From the NCBI GenBank assembly GCA_037355855.1, contig CM074764.1, positions 1,364,001 through 1,428,000 on the forward strand: DNA of 64,000 nt, in the 5' to 3' direction. Made by a program: the position numbers and the translations under genes. The notes below the pieces were generated by a model. The model did not search any database. It was not told the DNA's origin and saw nothing but the letters and a program-made list of their open reading frames with translations. Position 1 is the stretch's first letter. Every line of letters starts with the position of its first letter. Of this stretch, positions 32,865 through 44,400 are shown piece after piece. Source of the DNA: Pseudo-nitzschia pungens (taxonomy: Eukaryota; Bacillariophyta; Bacillariophyceae; Bacillariales; Bacillariaceae).

Positions 32865-34660
32865 TTAATTGATAGCCTCCATAATTTCGGTGCTAGTCTT
32901 CGGGATACTAAACATTCCAAAGTTGTGTTCCATGGTCGCTTCTTGTGCTTCAATACTGGTGGCTGCCATGCAGTCGCTGCGAAAAAATGACGCGAAGTAA
33001 TGAGGAGAAGTAGCAGGTTGAGAATGTTCGAACTCTTACCTTGTCCAAATACAATCAACGTTCCAAGGTTGGGTTCGATCTTACCTAAGAGTGAAGACGT
33101 TGTAACCCAACTCGTATGCCGTGCGCATCGTGCTCTCGACACAGCTGCAACAACCAAACGACCAACACAAGAGGAAAGATGAGTTGAACGCATCAAGGGA
33201 AACATCAAAAAACAAAATCGTCACAAACCAATAATAATGACCAAGCACTGCGTTGTGCACCTACCAGTTGGTCAAGAAGCCACCTAGCACGACGTTCTTT
33301 GCTCCCTTTTGGCGCAGCAAAAAATCAAGGTTAGTACCTGGGGTAGATTGAATGAATGAACGGACAATTTGTTCAATGAGGGTTTGCGCAAGGGTTTCAT
33401 AAATAAATAATGTTCTCAGTGTTAGTCATAAGTCGTGGCAGAATTGGTCGGATCTTCTCTCGAAAAACAAACCTTGAATGAACTTACTGGCAAAAGCGCA
33501 AAGGCCGGACTTTCCTTTCACGGTCAAATCTCCCGGTTGTGGCATCATCTTAGCTATGTTTAGTTGAGAAAATTAACCGAATCCGTGCAACGAACGCATT
33601 GGCAAAAGTCAGAGTTGAAATGCATTTCGCGGTCAAGGAGACGAGCCCAAGTCATCGTGTTTTGTTCCCACCAGAAGGATACCACTGTACGTACGCGAAA
33701 AGTCAGCGCCCCATTCGCCTCGAGTAAAGGCGCTTCCCTCCTTCACGCCTGCAAGGATGCCGTAGGCAGTATCCGCAATCTCATCGTGTCCGGGCTCGAA
33801 GCTAATTGGTGCGTGAATGATGGTGGAACCACTCTCCCGAGCAGCGCTGATCAAAATGGACGAATTTTCGAGCACTGTGCGATGATTCGGACGTGTCCAT
33901 GTTCACGTCAAGCATCGTAATGCGGTAAATGGAACAGATCGTCCGAGAACAATTGCAGCACAATGGTTTTCTTGAGATATTTCTGTTCGTGGACGACAAA
34001 GGTGACAAGTGACCTCAAAATTGGCTCTGGAACTAAACTTACTGTTCGTCTTCTCCATGGTATCCTATTGGGATGAAAAAGACACAAGAAGAAGCGCATC
34101 ATTTTTTGAATCCATCAACGGTGCGAAAGACCTGAGCATTCGTGTACAAGAGAAGACCAATGCACCCGCTACCCAATCACCTCCAATCTGCGATTCGATA
34201 CACATTTTACACCGCAGTTCCGCCATTCAAAACCGAGGAACTTTGATTACAAATCGTTATACTTACTTTCACGGCATCGTAAAGTTTCCCTCCTTCCTAA
34301 TTTGCGAGGAATGGGTTGCAGGTATCGGGACAGGAAGACGAACTCGTGTGAGACGCAACCAAACGCAGACAAGAAAAACGAAAGTGTATTGCAATGCTAT
34401 GCCGTTCTGTTGCGTGCCGTGCCGATGATCCTGTTCCTTACCGTAGTAAATTCGTTCTGATATTCGATGAAAACAAATGCGGTTTCCTTGGGGTCGAGAC
34501 GAAACGGTTCGGCTGCCGCTTCGTCGGAGCTCATGCACAGTTCGCTCAGGAAAGACCCGGTGCGTCTCGTAGCCGCACTTGGTGCAGTAAATGCAAGAGT
34601 CGTTGTGGTTGCCAACAACGAAAGCGCGAATGTGGCTGTAGCGGAAGAAGGGAACATCAT
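32865..34660 (-). CDS. Plastid-targeted isochorismatase-fold cysteine hydrolase, eight exons
   Basis: Eight GT-AG exons keep one frame: 34660-34442, 34296-34267, 34064-34043, 33874-33695, 33553-33488, 33337-33265, 33144-33085, 32976-32865; 253 residues. The leader is a signal peptide plus LAFTAPSAA, an ASAFAP-like plastid signal. The mature part is an isochorismatase-like (cysteine hydrolase) fold: ETAFVFIEYQNEF, EGGKLYDAVK, IIHAPISFEPG, GVKEGSAFTRGEWGADF, VKGKSGLCAFASTNLDFLL, VVLGGFLTNCCVESTMRTAYELGY, and SDCMAATSIEAQEATMEHNF. The catalytic Lys (GKSG) and Cys (NCCVEST) are present; the usual first-strand Asp (IDxQ) is Glu (IEYQ). These enzymes hydrolyse amides, imides or vinyl ethers, and the substrate cannot be read from sequence. 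Two exons are only 30 and 22 nt. Neighbours on this strand have at most one intron, so this gene is unusually fragmented. Confidence 0.85.
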
Positions 34661-35898
34661 GGTTGCAGTTGTCTTTCGTCGTACGGTAACGTTACTTTGG
34701 AAATTGACTTGTCGTAATCAGCTGCTACTACTACTACGTATTTTGTATTTGTCAAATGTATTCCTACTACTTCGTATTCGCGTTCCGTTTTAGGAGCTGA
34801 TTTTCTGCGTCGCTGTGACCGGAGTGCGTGCGTCGATGTCAGTGTTCGATTATTTGTATTCTTTTTTTCCGTTTGCTTGTGCCCAGGGTCATGTTCGTGC
34901 CATCACTTCGACGACGGATGATTGAAATTGATGATCTTCAACGTAGGCGCATCTTTTGGCATACCTTGGTTCAGGGGCTCAAAGATCCCAGTATCTTAGG
35001 AAGCTACACCCGGTTGAAACCGTAGTAAGTGCACTCCCCCGGAGAAAAGTCGTCACTTATGAAAAGTGGACACTGAAGACTGGACACACGTAATTACGTG
35101 GCAGACATCGCGAAAAAAATTGCCGAAAAAAACAAATGTCATTCTTTTGATCGAGATAAATAATTTACCTGTACTTGTTCGTAGAAGTACGGTAATAGTA
35201 AACCTTACCGGTATTATTAGTTCAGCAGCCGCGGCCCCGGCAAGCAAGAAATTCGAGCAAGATTCTCATCTTTGCCATCCGATACCGGAACTTACCGTAC
35301 ATTTTTAAAAAACAAAGTATTCCACGATGAGAGGAAATGGCGGGTTGGGACTCTCGCCTATCTCTGTCTCTGTAACAACTCCATACTCAGCTCGTATCAA
35401 CCAAAACTGATTCTGTCAGAAGTTTCTGTCTACTGCTTGTGCTTTCTTTCTTCACAAAAACTACTAATGTGATAGTATGAAAAGCATAAAACTGAACCCG
35501 ATCTCTCAATATGATCATATAATTGTCTCTTGTTGTCTCATACTGTAATATGTTTGTTTCAAAGAGGATGCTGAAGATCAGGAATGCAAAACATATTGTG
35601 AATTTTCCAGAGTTGATGCCAATTCAATTGACTTTTGAGATAAAGTTCTTCTGATACAGCTCAAGAGATAATTCAATGACATCGGGAGGAGGTTGGCTTC
35701 TTGAATTGAGAAGTGACAGCAGCATACTCCACAGATAACTGAGTTGCAGGGGTGATAATATGAGATCCCAGTGTTTTCAAAAACTATTTGGCAACAGAAA
35801 GGAGCCAAAGAAAGCCTGTAAACTATCAATCAGTTTTTTATGCTTGAGCTACTACTGCTTGTCATACTAGAAAGTAACCTTACAGGGTCCATATTCTC
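34661..35898. other. Intergenic region up to the retrotransposon
   Basis: About 1.24 kb upstream of the hydrolase gene. It contains ACTACTACTACGTA near 34725-34740 and GTACGGTAATAGTAAACCTTACCGGTATTATTAG at 35187-35220. Short frames on both strands near 34460-34790 are antisense to exon 1 of the hydrolase or noncoding. No gene seen. Confidence 0.5.
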
Positions 35899-35919
35899 TT
35901 TTACCGTGAATTTGTCTCA
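35899..35919 (+). repeat. Left target-site duplication of the non-LTR retrotransposon
   Basis: A 21-bp sequence (TTTTACCGTGAATTTGTCTC plus A) that recurs exactly at 47565-47585. The flanking bases differ on both sides, so the duplication is exactly 21 bp and marks the left edge of the insertion. Confidence 0.9.
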
Positions 35920-36539
35920 CAATTTTGTGACGCGCGATTTTGTCCGACGTTCCGATGTTCCAGTACTTAAAACACGTAGATTTCTACACAACTTTCCCCT
36001 TTGATATCTCACTCACTTCTAAAGCTCTTACAACAACACCAAGCACTACACCTATTAACAGAGACCTCCCCTATCTGATTCTGCTGTTTGTTTGGCTGCT
36101 CCTTGCTTCCTTTGGTTGCTTTGGTTCCTTGTTTCCTGTCGGTCGGCCGGTCGGCAAGCAACAAGCAACACGACCGAAAACAAGGACACATAATTTTCTA
36201 CAGCAATTGCAGTACTAATTCTACAGCAGCTCTGCTTCAGTTCCGCTTTGTCTCCGAGCTCGGTTTGTTTTTTTCATCTGTTTTCAAGCCATCTTTTTAT
36301 TTAACGCTATACAGTCTTCCAAGCCCCTTAAGTGATATCCTCTTAACGTTCTACATTCTTCAAGGTCGAACCCATTTAACGTTCTACATTCTTCAAGATA
36401 GAACACATATACACCCCCCTTCTAGAAGGTTCCTACTCGCTGATCCCTAAGTATCTGCAAGTTCGCGCAAGCATATCTTCCAGTTCCCCTTTATTTTCAA
36501 GCCAATTGCCCCCTGCTCTTATAAGTGCCTATCACTTAA

Positions 36540-37110
36540 GAGTTTCCCTGTTTCCTAGCCAAGTCCCCCAGTCCCTAAGTGTTTTTGCTTAAGGCTCCCC
36601 CTACTACATCTGTTTTCAAGCCAAGACCAACCGATCCCTAAGTACCTCCTACTTAGTGCACTCTTGTTTCCAAGACTACAGCTACTATCGCCCCTTGTTT
36701 TCAAGACTACAATTCCCCTGGTCCCTAAGTGTTTGCGAGCTCCCTGATCCCTAAGTGTTTTCGCTATTAAGCAACCCCAACTTGAACTTCAAGTTCGACA
36801 CTGTTTTCAAGACACAAGCCTCCCCCTGGTCCCTAGGTGTTTCTACTAAAGCCCCTGTTTTCAAGCAAGCAGCTTCCCTGGTCCCTAAGTGTCTCGCTCA
36901 AGGTACCTGTTTTCAAGCCAATTGCCCCCGGATACTGTTTCCACTGTTCCCCTGGTCCCTAAGTGTCTCGCTCAAGGTCCCTGTTTTCAAGCCAATTGCC
37001 CCTGGATACTGTTTGAACTTCACGTTCCCTCCTGAGCCTTTTAAGTGTGCCCTGCCATTGATATCCCCCGGTCCCTAAGTGTTCCTACTAAAGCCCCCTT
37101 CCAAGCAAGC
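36540..37110 (+). repeat. Imperfect short repeats in the retrotransposon 5' UTR
   Basis: Pyrimidine-rich DNA in which CCCTGGTCCCTAAGTGT and CTGTTTTCAAGCCA recur many times in alternation, in units of roughly 60-80 bases. The clearest pair is 36884-36950 and 36950-37020. Confidence 0.75.
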
Positions 37111-37385
37111 AACTTCCCTGGTCCCAGGTCTTTGTTACAAGCCAGTTGTCGGTTTGTTTCTACACGATTTGCAGTGGTCTACTGGAGTTCCTAAATTCTG
37201 TAACTCCAGAGCACCTCTGTGGGTTTCGAACGGGACTTTTCTGGTAGTGCTCTGGTCCTATCTTATTGGTTCCTCTGGAGTCTTTCCTTGTTCAGACCAA
37301 AACTGGACCTGTTGTTGCTGCTGTACCCTGTTTCCCAGCATACAACCTATCGCCTGGCACACTGGAGGTTTTCTGCTGTTGCTTT

Positions 37386-38156
37386 GCCCTCAACCGGTGC
37401 TTCTCCTGCCCCGGCCTTTGCCCTCAACCGGTGCTTCTCCTGCCCCGGCCTTTGTCATCACCTGGCACTTTTACATCCCAGAGGAGTGTCTGCTGTTGGT
37501 CCAGCCCCCAACTGCTCGCTTTTCAGCTGTTGTTTGCCCTCAACCGGTGCTTCTCCTGCCCCGGCCTTTGCCCTCAATAGGTGCTTCTCCTGCCCCGGCC
37601 TTTGTCATCAACCGGTGCTTCTCCTGCCCCGGCCATTGTCAGCACCTGGCACTTCTCCATTCAAGCGCGGCGTTTCAGTTGGTGTTTCTGCCCTCCCCTA
37701 GCGGTTTTCAGCTGTTGCTTTGCCCTCAACTGGTGCTTCTCCTGCCCCGGCCTTTGCCCTCAACCCGTGCTTCTCCTGCCCCGGCCTTTGTCATCACCTG
37801 GCACTTGCACATCCCAGAGGCGTGTCTGCTGTTGGTCCAGCCCCCAACTGCTTGCTTTTCAGCTGTTGATTTGCCCTCAACCGGTGCTTCTCCTGCCCCG
37901 GCCTTTGCCCTCAACCGGTGCTTCTCCTGCCCCGGCCTTTGCCCTGTGGCTTTGCCCTCGACCGGTGCTTCTCCTGCCCCGGCCTTTGTCATCACCTGGC
38001 ACTTTTACATCCAAGCGGTGTGTCTGCTGTTGCTCCAGCACCCAACAGGTTGCTCTTCAGCTGTTGATTTGCCCTCAACCGGTGCCTCTCCTTCCCCGGC
38101 TTTTGCCCTCAACCGGTGCTTCTCCTGCCCCGGCCTTTGTCATCACCTGGCACTTT
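37386..38156 (+). repeat. 34-bp tandem/interspersed repeat array in the retrotransposon 5' UTR
   Basis: About a dozen copies of a 34-bp unit whose core is GGTGCTTCTCCTGCCCCGG, preceded by CCCTCAACC and followed by CCTTTG. Some copies abut head to tail (37387-37454, 37874-37941); others are separated by a second module, TTTGTCATCACCTGGCACTT and its continuation. Higher-order blocks of a few hundred bases are therefore repeated too. Confidence 0.85.
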
Positions 38157-38509
38157 TCCTTGCACAATTTTCAAGCTACAAGTACAGTACGAGTACAAGC
38201 CTACACGATTTGCAGAGTTCTTCCGCAGAGTTCTTCCGCGCGCAGAGTCTTTGTGCTCCAAGTGTGAGACAAATTTTGCTCGTTTTTTAGCAAAAATTTC
38301 TGAGTTCCCCGGTGACTTTTGTGGGTGTGCTCCAGTATATTTTTTGGATCCCCAGGGACCTTTTCCTTGTCCAGACCAAGGTTCCCCTTGTTGTTGCTGC
38401 TGTACCCTGTTTCCAGGATACCCCCATCTGTACATCTGCATAAAGGTTCCCACTGACAGCCTACTAGCGCCTGAGCCAACACGCCTATTCAGACGATACT
38501 AGCCCCACC

Positions 38510-40873
38510 ATGCCTCCCCCCCCGCCAGCTTCCAGGCGAAAAAGGCCTCCCTTGGCTACCACTCCTTCAAACAAACGCGCCTTTACGGGGACTCCTTCCC
38601 GCCAACCACCGGCTGGTTCCGTTCTTCAGGCTACTCCCTCTCCCCCTCCCTCTCCCCGTACAGCTAGGGATTCACTCCCTTCTGATGATGATATGTCCTT
38701 CACTTCTGCTGTGTCTACTGGTGCACTAGATGATGTTGATATGAGCACTGAGCAGTCAGGCACTGGGCATTCAGACACAGGGCATTCAGGCAGTGGGCAG
38801 TCCGACAGTGGGACGTCTGACAGTGGGAAGTCCAACAGTGGGAAGTCCAACAGTGGAAATTCCAACAGTGGGACGTCCAACAGTGGGAAGTCCACCAGTG
38901 GAAAGTCCAACAGTGAGACGTCTAGGGATGGCCAGCCAGGCTCTGAGCACTCAGACTCTAAGCACCCTCCTTCCAAGGTCTCTCCTTCCAAGTCTAGTCT
39001 GAAACAAGCTACTCTTGCATTTCTTTCTGACACACCGTCTGCAGAGCGACATGCCCTGCGCCAGAAAGCCCTGGCTGCTGCCAACAAAGCTCACTCAGAT
39101 TCCTTCCTCTGGTGTTTCTACGGTAAGGGGCCTTTTACTGGTCGTGCTTCCATTCCCACCCCTATCCAAACTCTTCGTAAAACTCCAGCAGGATCCCGGC
39201 TATGGACTGGGTGTCCTAGTCCCACTCACTTCTTCAGCAAGAAAGATGGGAATGACAAGAAATCCATCCATGATGTCTGTCAGTCTGCCATCCCTCCAGC
39301 ATATGCTCAAGCTTTTCCTGACAACCCTGATTGGAGAACTGCTTCTGTGGAGTCCCTGGTTTCCCTTGCTACTCTCTGCTTTCAAGCCTCTGCAGACTGG
39401 ACCAAGCAACCTTCCGGCCATGCTCTGAGGAGATGTCTTATTGGTTTGGCCAAGATGTCACCTGAGTGTTTTGACACCATGTACTGTGAAGGGAACCTTT
39501 TGCCCAGCACTGAAGGAAAAGTTTGGTTGGCAGCTAACCAGGTGCTTGGCTCCCACTGGCATTTCAAGAAGAGACCTCCTACACCTGCGCCAACTGCAGT
39601 TGATGATGCTTCCACTTCCAAATCAGTGTCCTTTCTTCCTGGTGGTGGTGATGCTACTGTCTTGTCCTCTTCTGCTGGGCATTTCCTCCAACGCCGAGGG
39701 GTTTGCTCCAGTGATTCTAGAGCTCCAGTGGATGTCACTGCTGGCACCAAGTGTTCTCATAGTTCTTATGTCACTCTGTCCCTTCCAAGGTTGATGTCAC
39801 AACGCCCTGGGGAACTGTATGATGAGCTGCTCAAGTCTCTCAAGGAAGCTTTGGATCTTCTATGGACTGTTGACAAGCGCCTGGTGTTGTATGTTTTTCC
39901 CTCAAGAGCCAGGCTCCACCCCAAGGCCAAGCCTGTTACCAAGTTTTGGACGACACTTCCTGACAGGAAGACCTTGGAATTGTATGTTGCTCAGCTCTGG
40001 CTTCGCAGTAGAACTGCTCCTCATCTACGCTTCTTTTTGGGACACAGTGCTTCCCTGGAGAAACTCTTTTCAGCACAATTGCTCCAGAGGCTCAGAGACC
40101 GTGACATGGACCTGAAATATGACCACATACAGGCCCCAGTTATTGTCACCTGTGGCTTTCTCCTTGGATCTTACATGCAGAGTTTTGATCTTGACCACTA
40201 CAACGAATTGCTTCAGACTCATCCCAGGTTTCAGGCATGTCCTATTGCTGTTATCAGGAAGAATATCAGCCTTGACAACTCCAGAACTCCTGATCCCAAT
40301 CCGGTTCTGGCTGCTCATGTTTTATGTGATGCAACAAAGCGCGCCCAAACTGTTAAGCTCCTCAAAGCCCAGTTCAACCGTTGCAAACCTTCAGACATTG
40401 CCTCTCTACCTGATGGTAAATTCTACAAGTTTATTGAGACAGCTACCAATCCTTCTGACAGACCTCTTCCCCCCTCCAAGCTCAAGACTGTCCGCCAGGC
40501 TAAGCACCGCCAAGCCAAATTTATTGAGAGCCATGAAACTGCTCCTGTTCTGGGGGTAGTTGATCTTGATCTTCCAGTTGACTTGGGCCAAGGGCTGGGT
40601 TTGAAGACACTGCGCAGTGTGCTTCTGGGTATCAGAACCCGTGACAATTGGTCTTGGCCTCTTTTTCTTTCTGTCGATACCAGTTCATACCGAGGCGAGA
40701 TCCTTGCTTTGTACAACATCACTACCAAGGCTGAAGCAATGGCCATGTTGTCTTTCCTGCCTATTTTTCTGGAAGCTCAGTATGGTTCTTGTGTTAGACA
40801 ATGGTTCTCTTCTGAGTGCCTGACTGAAATGGAAGCTTACCATTGGGATGATGCAGTCAATTGTGTTGTGTAA
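38510..40873 (+). CDS. Retrotransposon ORF1 protein (nucleocapsid-position), 787 residues
   Basis: Starts at the ATG at 38510 (CACCATGCC context) and ends at TAA 40871-40873. It sits where LINE ORF1 nucleic-acid-binding proteins sit, but I recognise no RRM, zinc knuckle or esterase domain. The N-terminus is Pro/Arg-rich and basic (ASRRKRPP), followed by a Ser-Gly-rich repeat segment (38757-38925). The rest is a globular-looking region with many Trp, Cys and Phe. The frame stays open after the stop for a further 190 codons (see 40895-41467), so the original ORF1 may have been about 985 residues. Confidence 0.7.
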   Translation: MPPPPPASRRKRPPLATTPSNKRAFTGTPSRQPPAGSVLQATPSPPPSPRTARDSLPSDDDMSFTSAVSTGALDDVDMSTEQSGTGHSDTGHSGSGQSDSGTSDSGKSNSGKSNSGNSNSGTSNSGKSTSGKSNSETSRDGQPGSEHSDSKHPPSKVSPSKSSLKQATLAFLSDTPSAERHALRQKALAAANKAHSDSFLWCFYGKGPFTGRASIPTPIQTLRKTPAGSRLWTGCPSPTHFFSKKDGNDKKSIHDVCQSAIPPAYAQAFPDNPDWRTASVESLVSLATLCFQASADWTKQPSGHALRRCLIGLAKMSPECFDTMYCEGNLLPSTEGKVWLAANQVLGSHWHFKKRPPTPAPTAVDDASTSKSVSFLPGGGDATVLSSSAGHFLQRRGVCSSDSRAPVDVTAGTKCSHSSYVTLSLPRLMSQRPGELYDELLKSLKEALDLLWTVDKRLVLYVFPSRARLHPKAKPVTKFWTTLPDRKTLELYVAQLWLRSRTAPHLRFFLGHSASLEKLFSAQLLQRLRDRDMDLKYDHIQAPVIVTCGFLLGSYMQSFDLDHYNELLQTHPRFQACPIAVIRKNISLDNSRTPDPNPVLAAHVLCDATKRAQTVKLLKAQFNRCKPSDIASLPDGKFYKFIETATNPSDRPLPPSKLKTVRQAKHRQAKFIESHETAPVLGVVDLDLPVDLGQGLGLKTLRSVLLGIRTRDNWSWPLFLSVDTSSYRGEILALYNITTKAEAMAMLSFLPIFLEAQYGSCVRQWFSSECLTEMEAYHWDDAVNCVV
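38757..38925 (+). repeat. Ser-Gly/Asn-Ser minisatellite within ORF1
   Basis: A 15-nt unit (AACAGTGGGAAGTCC and variants GACAGTGGGACGTCT) is repeated about eleven times and encodes S-N-S-G-K/T repeats. Confidence 0.85.
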
Positions 40874-40894
40874 ACTGCACCTGCTGCAGATCCA

Positions 40895-41467
40895 ATGCAG
40901 GATAACTCTCTTCCCTTTTTTGGTGATGGGGATGCAAGAGATTGGGAACTTGTTGATGATGACTTGTCAGTTGACCTTGCCCCAGACCTCACTTTTGATC
41001 TGGATTTGCACTTTAACCTCCAAGCCCGTGCTGACAGTGGTGGTGGAGGCTTTGATGACTCTCAATCTATGGATACTTTAGCGACCGGCACTTCCAATCT
41101 TACTGCTGTCCAGGCCTCCGCGCCTGCAGGTGCTGTTCCTCCTGGCGGTGATCCTCCCCATGTGGCCAAGGCTGATGCCTCCCCTGGTATCTCTCCTGCA
41201 GTTCCCCCTGAAGTTCCTGACCCTCCCCATAATGCCATGGCTGGTGACCTCACTGTGGTCTCTCCTGAGTCCTCAACTGCAGTTCCTGCTGCCGGTGGTG
41301 GGGAAGATGCAGCCTCTGCATTGAGGCTTGGAGTTGCTGCAATTGCATTCTCTTCCAGTCATGATGCTAGTGTCAGTGACTTGAGCCATGCCAATGTCTC
41401 CACCAAATCAGCTCCGGCAACTCTTCCTTCCGTGCGACAGACTCGGTTTCCTTCTGATCATGGTTAG
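40895..41467 (+). CDS. Same-frame continuation of ORF1 after an in-frame stop
   Basis: 190 codons from the ATG at 40895 to TAG at 41467, in the same frame as ORF1 and only 21 bases after its TAA. The frame is open between the two (ACT GCA CCT GCT GCA GAT CCA ATG). The peptide is acidic at its start (DGDARDWELVDDDLSVDL) and then Pro/Ala/Ser-rich, like a disordered tail. It could be made by readthrough, by reinitiation, or be a C-terminus lost through one nonsense mutation. Confidence 0.55.
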   Translation: MQDNSLPFFGDGDARDWELVDDDLSVDLAPDLTFDLDLHFNLQARADSGGGGFDDSQSMDTLATGTSNLTAVQASAPAGAVPPGGDPPHVAKADASPGISPAVPPEVPDPPHNAMAGDLTVVSPESSTAVPAAGGGEDAASALRLGVAAIAFSSSHDASVSDLSHANVSTKSAPATLPSVRQTRFPSDHG

Positions 41468-44400
41468 CTCTTCTGGTATGAGGTGTGATGGGATGCCTTC
41501 CAATCCAAATCCCATCAATGCTTCTCCTGTTTCTCCCTTTTCCCCCTCCGCCTCTTCCCCTGTCTCTCATTTTGTCCAATTAACTCTTCATGGAGACTCT
41601 CTTGCTGCTAAGGATTCTGACAGTTTTGGTCATTCCTTTCCTCAAGCTCCATCATCTAATTCCACCATCATCACCTTCCAAAACATTGGACCCCAGCGTA
41701 GAGCTGCCTTTATGTCCATGTCCAAGCACAACGCCCGTCAATTTGTCAAGAGCAATGCCAGTGTGGCTCTTTTTGCTGAACATTGTTTGAATGAATCCAA
41801 ACTCCTGCCCTGTGATCTTTTCAATCGGCGCATGAAGAATGTCTGTCCCTCAAGTTTTTCCTATCTTGCCAACAACAAGCATGAAGCTTCTGACTGCTCA
41901 TGGCTTCAGCCTGGTGGCACAGGGTTTTCCATTGATCAACTGTTCAGTTCCCACAAGATTGCCCATGGGGCTGATCCTTCTGGTCTTGGAAGATGGTCCT
42001 TTGTCAAGTTTCAAGGCAGGGATGGCTACAATGTCACCATGTTTTCTGCTTACTGCCCAGTTGAAAATGATAGGGATCTTGGTTCAGTCTGGAATCAACA
42101 GTGCCGCTACTTTCAAGCAGCTGAAAATCTTTTCAGTCCCAATCCATGCATTCTTTTTCACAGGGATTTGACTGCTGCCCTTCAGGTCTGCCTGGGTGCA
42201 GGTGACCAGGTCATTGTTGGGATTGACCAGAATGCTGATGTCCGGACTGATGGCTTGTCTTTTGAGCTCCAGGCTCTGGGTTTCAGAGAGGCCATTCTTA
42301 CCATGCATAGTAAGTCTTCTCCTCCTGCCACTCACAACAGAAACACTACCAGAACACCAATTGATGCCATTTGGGTCTCTGAGAATGTTGATGTTCTCAG
42401 GGCTGGGTATTGTCCCTTTGGTGGTGCCCAGGGTATGGAATCTGACCATAGAATGCTTTGGATTGAAGTCTGTAATTGCAGCCTCATGGGCAAACACCTG
42501 CCACCTCCTGTGAGATTCTCTCTTTCCAAACTCCAGTCCTCCCACCCTCATCTGCGCCAACGGTATTTCAAGCGAGTGAGGCACAGCTTTCTCAAGGCTG
42601 GAGTGTTTTCTCTCCAAGCTAAGCTGGAGCACCTGCTGGCTCAGTTTCAGTCTGGGGATATTTCTGTGCGCGCTGATCTCATCACCACCTATGAAGTACT
42701 CCATGAAACCTCTACCTCTCTCAGGCTCTCTGTTGAACAAAACCTCTGCCACACTAGAGCTGGTCTGGTTCCATGGTCACCAAAGCTGCAAGTCTATCGT
42801 GATACCATTGACTTTTGGCGGCGTGTTGTTAAGTTGAGACAGGGTGTGTCCACCAGTCATACTGTTTTGAAACGGCTGGCATGCAAGCTTTCTCTCTACA
42901 AAGGAGAACACAGTGACCTTTCCAGTGCTCTCCTCCATCTGAAACAAGCTTACAAGCAATACCGGGCAGTGAAGAAATTGGCCCCCTCATGGAGAGATTC
43001 CTTCAATCAAGGCCTGGTGGATGCACTTCTTGCTGAAGGCAAGCCTCACAACCAGACTGCTTCCCAGATTCGTGCCAGGATGCGAAGGGAATGTCTTCAA
43101 AGAGAGCTTGGTCTTGCTGCTCGGTCTATTCGGGGACGTGTCAACAAGTCAGCAGTCTTGCGAGCTATTGCAGTTGGCCATGATGGTGTTGAACAGGTCT
43201 TGGAGTCTCAGTCTACTATGGTACCAGCTATGGCTGAATCCAATGTCCGGCGTCAACAGCAGTGTCTTGGCACTCCTTCCATGACTCCCTCCTTCATTCA
43301 AGATTTCGGCTACCTAGGCACTGCCCAGGCTGCGACTCATGTTCTTGATGGCACGTATAATCCTCCTCCTGCCACTGACAAATACCTTTCTGAATTTCTT
43401 TCCTGTCTCAAAGTCCCTGACTCTATACTGAGTTTGCCCCCCTTTGACTATTCAGTGTGTCCAGCTGACAATGCTGCTGCCTGGAAACGCCAGAGGGAAC
43501 GCACAGCAAGTGAACCTTCTTGTTTGAGTTTTGCCCACCACAAGGCATTTGCCATGGATCCCCAGCTGAACAAGTTTGACACTCTCCTGAGATCCGTCCC
43601 ATTGATTGTTGGCTTCTCCCCTTCTGCTTGGCAGGTCATCACTGATGTTGAGATCTTCAAGAAACCTGGTGAATATAGAGTGGATAAGATGAGGCTTATT
43701 CAGCTGATGTCTCCTGAGTTCCAAATCAACAACAAGATGATTGGTAGACGCATTCTTGCCTATGCTGAACGTGCCAATGCCGTGGCTGTTGATCAACATG
43801 GAAGCAGGAAACACCACAAGGCCATCAACACCTGCCTGAACAAGAAGCTCATCTGTGATGTGTTGCGGCAGAAGCGCAGATCCGGTGCTGTTGCTATGAA
43901 TGATGCCAAGGGCTGTTATGATAGAATCTCTCATCCTATTGCAGGTCTCACTCTCCAGAGCTTTGGGGTTCCTGCCCATGTGTGTGAAGTTCTTCTGTCT
44001 ACTCTGCAACATGCTAAGCATCACATCAAAACTGGTTTTGGTCGGTCCGGCCCTGTGTATGGTGATGAACCTGTTCCTCTCAGTGGTTGTGGCCAAGGCA
44101 ATGGTATTGGTCCAACTCTTTGGGCCTTGGTGTCAACAATTGTCTTCCGAATGATGCAACAGGCTGGGCATGGTGTCCATCTTATCACTTCTTTGTCACT
44201 GCAACTGGTTTCTCTTGTGGGTTTTGCCTTTGTGGATGACACAGATTTGTTTTGTGCTGGCTCTGATTCCTCAACATCTGGTGAGGAATTGGCTGTTGAT
44301 TTTCAGGCAGCTCTTGACCGATGGGCTGGAGGGATTATTGCCACTGGTGGTGCGATTGAACCTGCCAAATCCTTCTGTTATTTGATTGATTTCAAATGGA

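Noticed and set aside
37386..38156. CRISPR-like look of the 34-bp repeats
   Set aside because: Eukaryotic retrotransposon context, many units directly abut with no unique spacers, and the unit itself varies.
37079..38290. 403-codon frame in the retrotransposon 5' region
   Set aside because: It only translates the 34-bp repeats (34 is not a multiple of 3, so all three frames stay open in turn). No independent coding evidence.
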